Below are positions 24,664 through 32,606 of a stretch of 43,636 nt of DNA, one piece after another (within the stretch, counting starts at the first letter, position 1; every line of letters starts with the position of its first letter). Under the pieces are notes generated by a model, which was not told the origin of the DNA, did not search any database, and saw nothing but the letters and a program-made list of their open reading frames with translations. The translations under genes were made by a program, and so were the position numbers. The DNA comes from a virus, in IMG/VR virus record IMGVR_UViG_3300024346_000142, positions 1-43,636 of that record, one strand, 5' to 3'.

Positions 24664-25047
24664 TTAGTCAAGGCTGATATCAAGATCGCCTGTTGCGATT
24701 CTCAATGTATCGCCTGCATCAAGGCTCTTGTTTGTTGCGAGAGTTCCCCAGACAAGCAAATTTCCAACCGTCAATGCATCAAAAATTCCAATTGCAACAA
24801 CCGTACAAGCTGGCATGTTTACAAAGTCAATGTTCGCAGTATTCTGTGTTGCACCACTTGATGCAGCATCAAAAACAGCAGTCTGACGAGCGTAAGAACC
24901 ACCAGTAACCTGTGTTCCACCGCCTGCATCGTTTGGTGCTGCCGTGTAAAGCGCTACATAAACCGTAGTCGGTTTGGTATAGGTTGTTGTTCCCAAAATG
25001 TGGTCAAGAACTTTGTCCTCTAAGTAATTACTAAGATTACCTGCCAT
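24664..25047 (-). CDS. Small tail-fibre-family protein
   Basis: A 127-residue protein matching a common phage family by eye: N-terminal LSNYLEDKVLDHILGTTTYT, then TVYVALYTAAPND, GGTQVTGGSYARQTAVFDAA, and the closing AGDTLRIATGDLDISLD. These proteins are usually annotated as phage tail fibre or tail proteins, and are all-beta after the first helix. It follows the Lys/Ala-rich protein by two bases. Confidence 0.72.
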   Translation of the reverse strand: MAGNLSNYLEDKVLDHILGTTTYTKPTTVYVALYTAAPNDAGGGTQVTGGSYARQTAVFDAASSGATQNTANIDFVNMPACTVVAIGIFDALTVGNLLVWGTLATNKSLDAGDTLRIATGDLDISLD

Positions 25048-25049
25048 AA

Positions 25050-25394
25050 TTAATCCTCCTTAGATGCGAGATACTCTTCAATTTCGTGAGGATCTGCTCT
25101 TCTAAAATTTTCAAGACTCAGAAGGAATGCATATTCCTCGTCTGAGACTTCTTTCATGGAATCTTCTCTTGAAAAGAAAAGATTACCAGAGCTATACGAA
25201 GCTCCGCTTTCAAAAATAATCAAATTAATTGTATTTGATTTTTTAGACACTTTTGCTGGTTTTGTTTCAACACTGTCTTCTATGTTCTCTGCTTCAACTT
25301 TTGGCTTTGCAGCAGCTTTTTTAACTGCAGCCTTTTTTACTGGCTTTGCTTCTTCACCTAATGCTGCTTTCGATGTAACGATGTTATCAGTCAT
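25050..25394 (-). CDS. Hypothetical protein with Lys/Ala-rich N-terminus
   Basis: A 114-residue protein. Residues about 15-60 are Lys/Ala/Val-rich low complexity (KPVKKAAVKKAAAKPKVE), followed by a compact beta segment INLIIFESGASYSSGNLFFSR and an acidic helical C-terminus. The histone-H1-like N-terminus may bind nucleic acid or be disordered. It is the first gene after the capsid terminator. Small proteins at this place sometimes decorate capsids; no family recognised. Confidence 0.55.
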   Translation of the reverse strand: MTDNIVTSKAALGEEAKPVKKAAVKKAAAKPKVEAENIEDSVETKPAKVSKKSNTINLIIFESGASYSSGNLFFSREDSMKEVSDEEYAFLLSLENFRRADPHEIEEYLASKED

Positions 25395-25429
25395 GATTAA
25401 TACAATACCACACTTAGTTGAAAAATGCG

Positions 25430-25455
25430 AAAAGGAGGGGATATTTCACCCCTCC
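25430..25455 (-). terminator. Rho-independent terminator after the capsid gene
   Basis: On the transcribed strand GGAGGGG and CCCCTCC form a perfect seven-bp GC-rich stem with an eight-base loop, followed directly by TTTTCGCATTTTTC. It lies 25 bases after the major capsid stop. It probably limits read-through from the highly expressed capsid gene into the fibre and lysis genes. Confidence 0.85.
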
Positions 25456-25479
25456 CAATCACAAATTTTTAATTATTAA

Positions 25480-26511
25480 TTACAGTGTGCGAAGCTTAAG
25501 GTTTTTACCGATTACATACGAATCAGCATTTTCAATATTACTTGCTACTCTCATGAACTGAGTGTATTCAATGGTGTCTGTTTTTGGCTTGAACTGACGG
25601 TACACGGTGATGTCACGGTGAAGACCGATAACACGGTTGTTGGGGAATGTAAGTTCCACATAACCATGTGAACCAGCTGCTCCAGAATAGTCACCGGCAA
25701 CAGTTTCTGGCATCAAAGGAACTTCGACCAACGGAATACCGAATGGTGAGATACCAGTTGAGCCAGCACCGCCATTTCCACGCATTGCGCCTTGCAAGAA
25801 TGCAAGTTCGCCGACTTGTGAGAATGGTGCAGGTGCGCCTGCTGTTGCTGCTGTTGCAGAGTTTGGATTTCCAAGGCTGTAGATTGTGTCCTGAACGATA
25901 CCTGAACCAGAGAAGAACTTCAGTTCATTTCTGCGCTGAAGGTACTTCGTTGGAAGGTTACGAAGGATACGGTCATAAGATGCACGAGAAACTCCATTAC
26001 CAGCCTCATCGACTACACGACCATTTGCCTTTGAAAGCTTAACAAAACCATCAAGAGCCTTGATGAGACCGTTGTTGGAGCTTGTGTTTCCGTTGATAAA
26101 GAGATCATCAAGGTCGTTTGCAGTCTGGCGAGCCATCATCTGTGCGATGTGGTCCTCCAAAGAAGCTCCCTCAATGTTGTCTTCCAACGACTCGGTTGAC
26201 AGTGCCCAATCAAGACGAAGCTTGACGGTGGACAATGAGACCTTGCTGAATGTGACGGCTGCATTTGAGCCATCATCTGTTGCCTCGGTTGCCTTTGAAA
26301 GCAAGCGAGTGCCTACGGAAACCTTATCGATTTCCATTTGTGGTGTACGCATACGAACGACTCTTGCGTTCTGCATAAGTACGGACTGATCAATAACAAA
26401 ATCGAGGAAGCGATTTGACTGAGCTGGTTTCATTAAACCACCTGAATCATTACCTACAACCCCAGTTGTTACTTCATTAGCCTTTGATAGAATTTCTTCT
26501 TGTGATGCCAT
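25480..26511 (-). CDS. Major capsid protein (HK97-fold)
   Basis: A 343-residue protein with the usual HK97-type layout: an N-terminal helical arm (MASQEEILSKANEVTTGVVG), the LMKPAQSNRFLDFVIDQSVL segment that begins the arm/E-loop region, LRLDWALSTESLEDNIEGAS, a spine helix (DLDDLFINGNTSS), and a P-domain/A-domain half ending TVYRQFKPKTDTIEYTQFMR. No large N-terminal delta domain is present, consistent with the separate scaffold gene upstream. AGGAGG precedes the ATG. It is followed by a strong terminator. Confidence 0.88.
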   Translation of the reverse strand: MASQEEILSKANEVTTGVVGNDSGGLMKPAQSNRFLDFVIDQSVLMQNARVVRMRTPQMEIDKVSVGTRLLSKATEATDDGSNAAVTFSKVSLSTVKLRLDWALSTESLEDNIEGASLEDHIAQMMARQTANDLDDLFINGNTSSNNGLIKALDGFVKLSKANGRVVDEAGNGVSRASYDRILRNLPTKYLQRRNELKFFSGSGIVQDTIYSLGNPNSATAATAGAPAPFSQVGELAFLQGAMRGNGGAGSTGISPFGIPLVEVPLMPETVAGDYSGAAGSHGYVELTFPNNRVIGLHRDITVYRQFKPKTDTIEYTQFMRVASNIENADSYVIGKNLKLRTL

Positions 26512-26528
26512 ATCTTTATTTCCTCCTA

Positions 26529-27179
26529 TTATGACTTATAGCCCAAGGAGTTAATTAAACCTTGTGGCAAATATGTATTGTCCCAAATTGATGATGGAGC
26601 AGACTTAGTAAGTTCTTCGCCTTCTTCGTCATCTTCTGGGTCAACGCTTTTCTTGATAGCTCCGGACTTGGCAAAGGCTTGAACCTTCTCTTCCTGTTCC
26701 GACAGAGATAGCTCTGTTGCTTCTAATTTTTCTTGTAGTTCAGTTGCTTGAACTTCAAATCCCTTGGTGATGGTGTCGATTTTTTCTTGAACCGAAGCTT
26801 CAACCTCTTCTTTAATTGAAGTAGCGAAGGCAGCCAGTTTTTCGTCAACCACAGCACTAAGAGCATCTTTTAGGATTTCTAGATCCATAATTTCCTCCTG
26901 TGTGTTTTCAGTTACTTCAATTTCAATTGAAGCATTTTCTTGTACATCGGGAACAAGCCAATTAACTACACGCTTAAGTAGCGATAATCTTGATTCTTGT
27001 TCATTCATGTTTAAGACCTTATCATAATTTGCATCATTTTGCAATTCACTCTCTTGCATTTTAACTGAATCTGCGTCTATGTCTAATTTATTAGACATTT
27101 CAAGCGCATGAGTTAACAATGCATCGATTGAGTCAGTTGCGTATTCTTCAGATGTGCCATCTTCGAATTTGTTTGTCAT
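26529..27179 (-). CDS. Capsid scaffolding protein
   Basis: A 216-residue, acidic, largely helical protein. ATG 27179 is preferred: AAGGAG lies six bases upstream, while the upstream ATG at 27299 has only a poorly spaced AAGG. The central segment (ILKDALSAVVDEKLAAFATS, then VEASVQEKIDTITKGFEVQA and EKLEATELSLSEQEEKVQAF) is coiled coil, typical of scaffolds that organise capsid assembly and are then removed by the prohead protease. It lies just before the major capsid gene. Its reading frame is the same as the protease frame upstream, with one TAA between (see separate entry). Confidence 0.75.
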   Translation of the reverse strand: MTNKFEDGTSEEYATDSIDALLTHALEMSNKLDIDADSVKMQESELQNDANYDKVLNMNEQESRLSLLKRVVNWLVPDVQENASIEIEVTENTQEEIMDLEILKDALSAVVDEKLAAFATSIKEEVEASVQEKIDTITKGFEVQATELQEKLEATELSLSEQEEKVQAFAKSGAIKKSVDPEDDEEGEELTKSAPSSIWDNTYLPQGLINSLGYKS

Positions 27180-27440
27180 AGTAGACTCCTTTTTCTTTTT
27201 CTTAGGCTTTCCGGGGAATGGACTTTGATAACTACCTTGAGTAGGATTCTTGATACCAGATCCCATTGAGCCTGCTGTGACTTCTCCCTCTTTCTTCATA
27301 CCTTTTTCTTTAGTATTCTGATAGCGTTCAAGAAGTCTGCGACCTTTTGCAGCAAGCTCTGCTGCATCTTGTGCGTTCTGTGGAACTGGTTCCCCCCAAG
27401 CTGCTGCTGAAAGCGCAAGCCTTGTTGTTCTACCTTTTTA
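27180..27440 (-). other. Conserved coding region continuing the protease domain across an in-frame TAA
   Basis: After the protease stop TAA (27438-27440) the same frame stays open into the scaffold gene. It encodes KGRTTRLALSAAAWGEPVP, then NAQDAAELAAKGRRLLERYQ, with no ATG, GTG or TTG until 27299. This is the natural C-terminal continuation of the GGLTAAGRRHFK...KMRRKGSFLTRF domain at the protease end, a domain I recall from phage proteins as DUF6321-like, where the equivalent reads GPMKDEKGRPTRLAL. The simplest difference is GAA to TAA. Either the stop is read through to make a protease-scaffold fusion, or the domain has been truncated by a recent nonsense change. The segment from 27299 down also encodes a Lys-rich linker (PGKPKKKKKEST). 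Confidence 0.7.
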
Positions 27441-28136
27441 GTCCTTCATTGGACCCGATGGGTTTGTAAAGAAGCGTGTCAGGAAAGAACCTTTTCTACG
27501 CATCTTTTCTGGTGTGTCTGCTGCACCCCTCACACCCGGCTTAAGGTTTGCACCTTCTGTTTCCTTGAAGTGCCTACGACCTGCTGCTGTAAGACCACCC
27601 TTGGGGTCTTTGAGAGGAGAGGCTTTGTCAAGAACATAGTCAAGACCGCCATCATCGCTTCTCTTAATAATGTCAACAGTTGCCAAAGCATTAGCTGGAT
27701 TATCAACAACGCTTAATTCACCAAGAACATACTTTTCAATAACATTAACAGGTCTTCCTCGGAACATCTTTTCTGCTGATTCACTCTTCTGAAGAACCTT
27801 TCCTCCAATAGAGAAAGCCTGAAGAGTGCCATCAAGGATTTTTTCCCAAGTATCCTGCGCACCTTTTGAGATATAGGCATCTACACGAATAGCGTTATAT
27901 TCCTCGCCATCCTCGCCTTTGATTTTGATTGGCTCAAAATTAACAGCCTTACCGACAGCAACAGGGGAATGCATCTCACGGATGTTCCCTCCCCAATTTT
28001 TAAAAGCCTCAAGGGATGCAGAAAAGTCAACAATATCACCAGATTTGTCAATATTGTCAGCAGTAGCAATACCACTAATAATTCTTTGTTCTTTCTTGAT
28101 CATTTCAATCGGGAAAGATAAATTAAAGTTTTCCAT
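27438..28136 (-). CDS. Prohead protease (XkdF/HK97-type serine protease)
   Basis: A 232-residue protein from ATG 28136; GAGG lies five bases upstream, and the longer frame would need GTG. Seen: SGIATADNIDKSGDIVDF near the N-terminus; the catalytic His in NIREMHSPVAVGKA; the catalytic Ser in LQAFSIGGKV; and VLGELSVVDNPANALA, typical of XkdF-like prohead proteases. This enzyme cleaves the scaffold and capsid during maturation. From about residue 178 an added domain begins (GGLTAAGRRHFKETEGANL...) and is cut off by TAA after PSGPMKD. The coding capacity continues beyond the stop, so the C-terminus may be longer by read-through. Confidence 0.82.
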   Translation of the reverse strand: MENFNLSFPIEMIKKEQRIISGIATADNIDKSGDIVDFSASLEAFKNWGGNIREMHSPVAVGKAVNFEPIKIKGEDGEEYNAIRVDAYISKGAQDTWEKILDGTLQAFSIGGKVLQKSESAEKMFRGRPVNVIEKYVLGELSVVDNPANALATVDIIKRSDDGGLDYVLDKASPLKDPKGGLTAAGRRHFKETEGANLKPGVRGAADTPEKMRRKGSFLTRFFTNPSGPMKD

Positions 28137-28178
28137 AATCACCTCGTAATTTTAAATTATACACTATTCTGCGTATAA

Positions 28179-28442
28179 TTACCCAAAAGCTATTACAGCC
28201 ACTGTTACTGATGCTGTCACTACTTCAATTGTTGTATAATCGCCATGCATTTCTAAATAGCCTCCACCACTGTTAATTGCTGGAATAAGAACAGTTAATG
28301 GTCCTCCATTCAATTTTACAATTGCATTTGTAGTTGCATGAGTATTAAGAATCTTAATAACCCTTGTATGCGATCCTACGCTCACAGCACCACTAGCACT
28401 TGTTAGTGCTGTGTTTGAAAATACCAAAGTACCGTCACTCAT
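28179..28442 (-). CDS. Small beta-rich protein between portal and protease
   Basis: An 87-residue protein from ATG 28442 (MSDGTLVFSNTALTSASGAV), overlapping the portal end by eight bases. Strands VIKILNTHATTNAIVKLNGG and LIPAINSGGGYLEMHGDY suggest the same small beta-sandwich style as the proteins at 14937, 17970 and 23973. It may decorate the head. No diagnostic motif. Confidence 0.6.
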   Translation of the reverse strand: MSDGTLVFSNTALTSASGAVSVGSHTRVIKILNTHATTNAIVKLNGGPLTVLIPAINSGGGYLEMHGDYTTIEVVTASVTVAVIAFG

Positions 28443-30075
28443 TTGTTTCTCCTTCAAATACCTTAACGGTATCTATATTGTCGCCAGAGTCTTGACTCTG
28501 ACCTCTTTCTTTTTGATCCCCAGAGCCTTGAACACCAGTTGGTGTTGCCCCACTGTCTGATCTAGATTTTGGCGGATTAGAAGCAGCATTGTTGGAGTTT
28601 CCAACTGGTGCTCCTGCGTTCTCTTGTTTAATTTTTGTTGGGAAAGGAAGGACATCATCGCCATCCTTCCGTTCTGGGAATCCAATCTTACCTCTAACCT
28701 CGTTAGGACTGATAACTTCAGTTCTAAGGTAGCGGTCATAAATTCTTGATTCCATATCTTCATCAAGCAAGTCAATCTTCTTAAGCTTGAACTGAAGGAG
28801 GTCTGTGAACTCAGCAAGAAGTCTGTTAATCTTCTTTTCAATGATTGCTTGGTCTGGACCAATGACTTGCATCTTGAATGTTTTATCAGCATCTCTTGAT
28901 ACCGCAAGGTTTGCATTATCGTAAACACCGACTTTCGGTGCGGGGACTCTGTTGGCTACAAGAATTTCATCACGGTTTGATTTGCGATACTTGTCAAACG
29001 AAGCATCCTGAACTCCCGCTTCAAGTTTTTCAAAACGAATGTCTGAGTCAGAACCAATACTGGCGGGAAGAGGGATAACAAGTGTTCCGTGGTTTCTGCC
29101 CTTGACTTCATTACGGAAGTAGTTGACAAGCTCAGCTTTTGATTTGTTACTTAGCTTTGCACCTTTAAGGATAATTGCATAACGAGGAATAGCTTTGTTT
29201 TCAAAGTAATCAATATTGTACTCTTTTGCAAATTTATCTCCGATGATTGCTGCTGCTGCTGAAACTGCTGCAGGAATACCGTAGTAGGTGCTATTTGGTG
29301 AATACATTTTGAAATGAATAATTTCGTTTGGTTTGGGATCTCCATTAACAGGGTCTTCCATCTCTAGGTCTTGAAAGTTTCTAAAAAAAATAGCTTGAAT
29401 TTTATTAGCCCTTGAGAGCTGTACGAAGCCATCTCTGCGTCTTCTTACACGCACCATTGTTGCAGGGATGTGACCAATATAGCCAACTTTGCCTTCATTG
29501 TTGCGACCAATTTCTAAGTAACCGTTACCGACTGTAAGGCAATCTTGCCAAACACGAACCATTGTTTCAATCAGTGTTTCTTCAACATTAAAGCTTTCAA
29601 AAAGAACTTCTAACTCTTCTCTGAGATCTTGCAATCCTTTACGAGTTTTCTCTAGTTTTACTGGATCACTATGAACTTTCTCAACACGCCTTCTTGCTTT
29701 AAGTGTTTCATCAAATTCAAAACCAAGACCAACGGTGTTCATCACTCTTGCGTTAATCGCTGCATAATGAATTGAGCTTTGATCGTATAAGATTGCAAGG
29801 CTATCTAAGTCGTATGGAGGGTTGACGATATCCCATAGTGAATAACCGTTAACAACCTCTGGATCAAGATATTTAGACTTTGTTCCATCCTCGCCCTCGT
29901 GTCTTTTTTGAAGACGCTGGGCTTTTCTTTTCATCTTTGGAGAAAGACTTGAAATCTTTACTTCAGAAAAGGGGTCAACTGCTTCAATTTTACTTAAAGC
30001 TGAAATATAGGAGAGATCATCAATCTCTTCGTTGAAATCGTCACTTTCCTCAGACAGTATCATTTTATTATCCAT
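28435..30075 (-). CDS. Portal protein (HK97-type)
   Basis: A 546-residue protein. After an acidic N-terminal extension, SLWDIVNPPYDLDSLAILYD and SSIHYAAINARVMNTVGLGF (about 85-125) match the start of PF04860-type portals, and WQDCLTVGNGYLEIGRN (about 180-197) and YYGIPAAVSAAAAIIGDKF (about 280-298) mark the wing and stem regions. The C-terminal 80 residues are low-complexity Asn/Ser/Gly/Gln-rich and probably disordered. Portals form the dodecameric DNA channel. Joined to the upstream small gene by one base of overlap. Confidence 0.87.
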   Translation of the reverse strand: MDNKMILSEESDDFNEEIDDLSYISALSKIEAVDPFSEVKISSLSPKMKRKAQRLQKRHEGEDGTKSKYLDPEVVNGYSLWDIVNPPYDLDSLAILYDQSSIHYAAINARVMNTVGLGFEFDETLKARRRVEKVHSDPVKLEKTRKGLQDLREELEVLFESFNVEETLIETMVRVWQDCLTVGNGYLEIGRNNEGKVGYIGHIPATMVRVRRRRDGFVQLSRANKIQAIFFRNFQDLEMEDPVNGDPKPNEIIHFKMYSPNSTYYGIPAAVSAAAAIIGDKFAKEYNIDYFENKAIPRYAIILKGAKLSNKSKAELVNYFRNEVKGRNHGTLVIPLPASIGSDSDIRFEKLEAGVQDASFDKYRKSNRDEILVANRVPAPKVGVYDNANLAVSRDADKTFKMQVIGPDQAIIEKKINRLLAEFTDLLQFKLKKIDLLDEDMESRIYDRYLRTEVISPNEVRGKIGFPERKDGDDVLPFPTKIKQENAGAPVGNSNNAASNPPKSRSDSGATPTGVQGSGDQKERGQSQDSGDNIDTVKVFEGETNE

Positions 30076-30404
30076 TATTTGGCTCCAAAGTGTTGGTCGT
30101 ACATATCTTCAAATGGATCAGCAATTAAACCGTCAGCAAGTCTTTCTGCTTGGTCATCCCTTTCATCAGAAGAAACTTTTCTTGCACCGGGAACCCAGCG
30201 AATAACTCCTCCATCAGAACCTGTCCAGTATTTTGCAACTTCTGCAACACGAAGCTCAAGAGCTTCATCACCGACCATTCCTTCTGCGCAAAGAACACCA
30301 TCTCCATCGGATAACGGAAAACCGTCTGGCATAATCCAGAGACAGATGCCATAAGCACGCTCTGGAACCCACATATTTTTACTTTTGATCATGTCGGAAG
30401 TCAT
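30075..30404 (-). CDS. Hypothetical protein preceding the portal
   Basis: A 109-residue protein from ATG 30404; a start at 30389 is also possible because the ribosome site is weak. Features seen are YGICLWIMPDGFPLSDGDGVL (about 17-37), EALELRVAEVAKYWTG and VIRWVPGARKVSSDERDD. It is acidic, has no membrane segment and occupies the slot often held by a small portal-adjacent protein in actinophages. Family function unknown. Confidence 0.6.
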   Translation of the reverse strand: MTSDMIKSKNMWVPERAYGICLWIMPDGFPLSDGDGVLCAEGMVGDEALELRVAEVAKYWTGSDGGVIRWVPGARKVSSDERDDQAERLADGLIADPFEDMYDQHFGAK

Positions 30405-30465
30405 TTGATTCAATTCTACATCACTTTCTTTAAATTATCTACACATTGAAGACAGTTTTGTTCAA

Positions 30466-32535
30466 TTAATGAGCAATGTTGTCTTTGATGAGTTTGATTT
30501 CGCAAGAATCTGTGCTGCAGTAGCTTTCTCCGATTGCATCTGCAGCCATTCCTGAATACACACCAGCAAAGTCAATTGGGAATAATTTGTCCAAACCATC
30601 CTGTTTGTATTCTTCTTCTGTAATTTGAGTGTATGGCATTTGTGGGTAAGTAAAGTTTCCTTGAGGTAAGAATGAAACAGTTTTAAGCTGACCATCGTAC
30701 ATATGAAGAACTGTGCCAACCTGATCTTTTTCTTTTTCGGCATCAAATGAGATTGTTACCGATACAGAGTTATCAGACCAGTAACGCTGGGCTACTGATG
30801 CAATCGCCATTTTCTCAAAGATTGTCACATCTTTCTCAGAACGCTTAGCGTTTGATTTAATCGGGAAGAAAACAACACTTGTTGTGTCTGGAGATTCAGA
30901 GGCTGGCTCAACACGGTAATTAGCCATTTTGAACAAAGGAAGCATTGGATCATCATTTGCAAAACGGATTGCACGATTGAAGTATTCTCCACCCGGAGTC
31001 CAATGAACTCCCGGAGATTCCCCTGCCAGAATAGAAACAGTTCCCGAAGGCTTAACTGTTGTCATCTTGATTGATTCACGAATACCGAACCACTCTGAAT
31101 AAACATTGTCGTAACGCTTAACTGTTTCATAACCCTGATCCATCCACTCACGAAGTGTTGGGACACCATGATTGTCAGCAAAGTTTGCAATGCCTGACAT
31201 TGATGTTCCAATACGGCGATTTCTCTGCATAATTGCATTTGTCTTTTCCCAATGAGTCGGAAGAAGAGTAACGGTCTTTGCGTAAAGGTAAGCAAACTTC
31301 AATGTGCGCTTATAATCATCAAGAGATTCATGACGGTTAAGATATGTCTCAACGAGGGTGCAGCATTCGTATGATTCAAGAGATTGTTCTGCGCATGGGT
31401 TGTATCCAGCTACACGCCAGTCCTTGTTGTTTGGTGGATCAATTAGACGACCATACTTACGAGACATATCCAACCAGATGACTCCGGGTTCTCCGTTGAG
31501 AGCAATACTTTCAACAATGTGAGATAGATCTTCGCCAACATTTGTTTCCACAGAGTTGTTGCTCATCCAAGCCCATCCCGGATTCTCTGGATCATAAGAG
31601 TTGCGCTCTGGGAAGGCTTCTGCGTTCTTTAAATTCAAGAAGGTCTCATCGTTGTGTCTACCGATTAGAAGTTCAGCAGAACGGCGTACATTGCCCGATA
31701 CAACACAAACTCCAATCATGTTGCCAATGTCTGCAATATCAACTCGTGTAAGTTTTTGACCTGCACGACCTAGGAACATCTTACGAATATATTTGTGCAA
31801 CTTTTCGAGCGGTTCATGACCAGCAGCTGTACCACCAAATGTTTTAATAGGTGCTCCTGCTGGGCGAATCATTGAGTAGTCAAAAACAATCGGACTCTGT
31901 TCTGGTTTCAAATAAGAGTTGATCAGGTCAGCGGTTGATTGCATCCACCCTTCACGAGTGTCATCAATAACCTGAGTGATTACTGGGCGAATTGATTCAT
32001 GGATGGTAAAATCTTTATCAGCACCCTTGTCGTCAAAGCCAACACCCACTCCGAGCATTGATGCTTCCATCAGAAACGCAAATGGTTCCGCCGGATTGTC
32101 CTTTGACATTTCTGCAGTAGATACAAAAGCACAGTTTTGCAAAGCAGCAGAGTTTCTCTGAACATTTACAAGTTCTGTTCCCATAATCCAAAGACCACGA
32201 CCCGGTGGTGTCCATTTAAGGTTGAACAGGCGGTCAAAAGCTTCTTTGGCACTTGCCTGAGCTTTTACACCATTCCAAGGAAGACGATTCTTTCGGCAAT
32301 GATCTTTTTGCAAGGAATACATTCCGTTAATCACACGCTCACAAACATCAACCCAAGTTTCCTTGGTTCCATCTGGCTTCTTGCGAGAATATGTGCGAAG
32401 AAAGGTGATTTCTCCAACAGAGTTGCCGGCTGCATCCTGATAGCCGAATGGTGCTTTTTTTGGGCGATATGTTGAAATGTAATCTTCGCTTAGCTTGAAG
32501 GAAAAGAAATCTTCCCTAGGATTATTATTGGTCAT
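30466..32535 (-). CDS. nrdJ: Class II (adenosylcobalamin-dependent) ribonucleotide reductase
   Basis: A 689-residue protein from ATG 32535 with AGGAG five bases upstream. It is of the monomeric Lactobacillus type (RTPR), which reduces ribonucleoside triphosphates using adenosylcobalamin. Seen: PPGRGLWIMGTELV and LQNCAFVSTAEM, carrying the first redox Cys; NPCAEQSLESYECCTLVE, in which N, C and E give the active-site triad and the Cys 11 residues on is the second redox Cys, the same spacing as in the Lactobacillus enzyme; VKPSGTVSILAGESPG; and the C-terminal CSTDSCEIK, the swinging CxxxxC dithiol. No intein. It would raise dNTP supply during infection and works with ThyX; cobalamin must come from the host. 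Confidence 0.93.
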   Translation of the reverse strand: MTNNNPREDFFSFKLSEDYISTYRPKKAPFGYQDAAGNSVGEITFLRTYSRKKPDGTKETWVDVCERVINGMYSLQKDHCRKNRLPWNGVKAQASAKEAFDRLFNLKWTPPGRGLWIMGTELVNVQRNSAALQNCAFVSTAEMSKDNPAEPFAFLMEASMLGVGVGFDDKGADKDFTIHESIRPVITQVIDDTREGWMQSTADLINSYLKPEQSPIVFDYSMIRPAGAPIKTFGGTAAGHEPLEKLHKYIRKMFLGRAGQKLTRVDIADIGNMIGVCVVSGNVRRSAELLIGRHNDETFLNLKNAEAFPERNSYDPENPGWAWMSNNSVETNVGEDLSHIVESIALNGEPGVIWLDMSRKYGRLIDPPNNKDWRVAGYNPCAEQSLESYECCTLVETYLNRHESLDDYKRTLKFAYLYAKTVTLLPTHWEKTNAIMQRNRRIGTSMSGIANFADNHGVPTLREWMDQGYETVKRYDNVYSEWFGIRESIKMTTVKPSGTVSILAGESPGVHWTPGGEYFNRAIRFANDDPMLPLFKMANYRVEPASESPDTTSVVFFPIKSNAKRSEKDVTIFEKMAIASVAQRYWSDNSVSVTISFDAEKEKDQVGTVLHMYDGQLKTVSFLPQGNFTYPQMPYTQITEEEYKQDGLDKLFPIDFAGVYSGMAADAIGESYCSTDSCEIKLIKDNIAH

Positions 32536-32606
32536 TGAGGCTCCTGTAGTAGTAGGGTTTAATATTATCAATTGGGGAGCTACACCGCACCGATTGATGC
32601 TTAGGA

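Noticed and set aside
27438-27440. Homopolymer sequencing error as the cause of the protease stop
   Set aside because: The stop lies next to a run of five A, but adding or removing an A keeps TAA, and the downstream frame would then be lost. A base substitution or genuine stop fits better.
30075-30404. Terminase subunit
   Set aside because: At 109 residues it has no ATPase or nuclease motif and no HTH; no terminase was recognised anywhere in the window.
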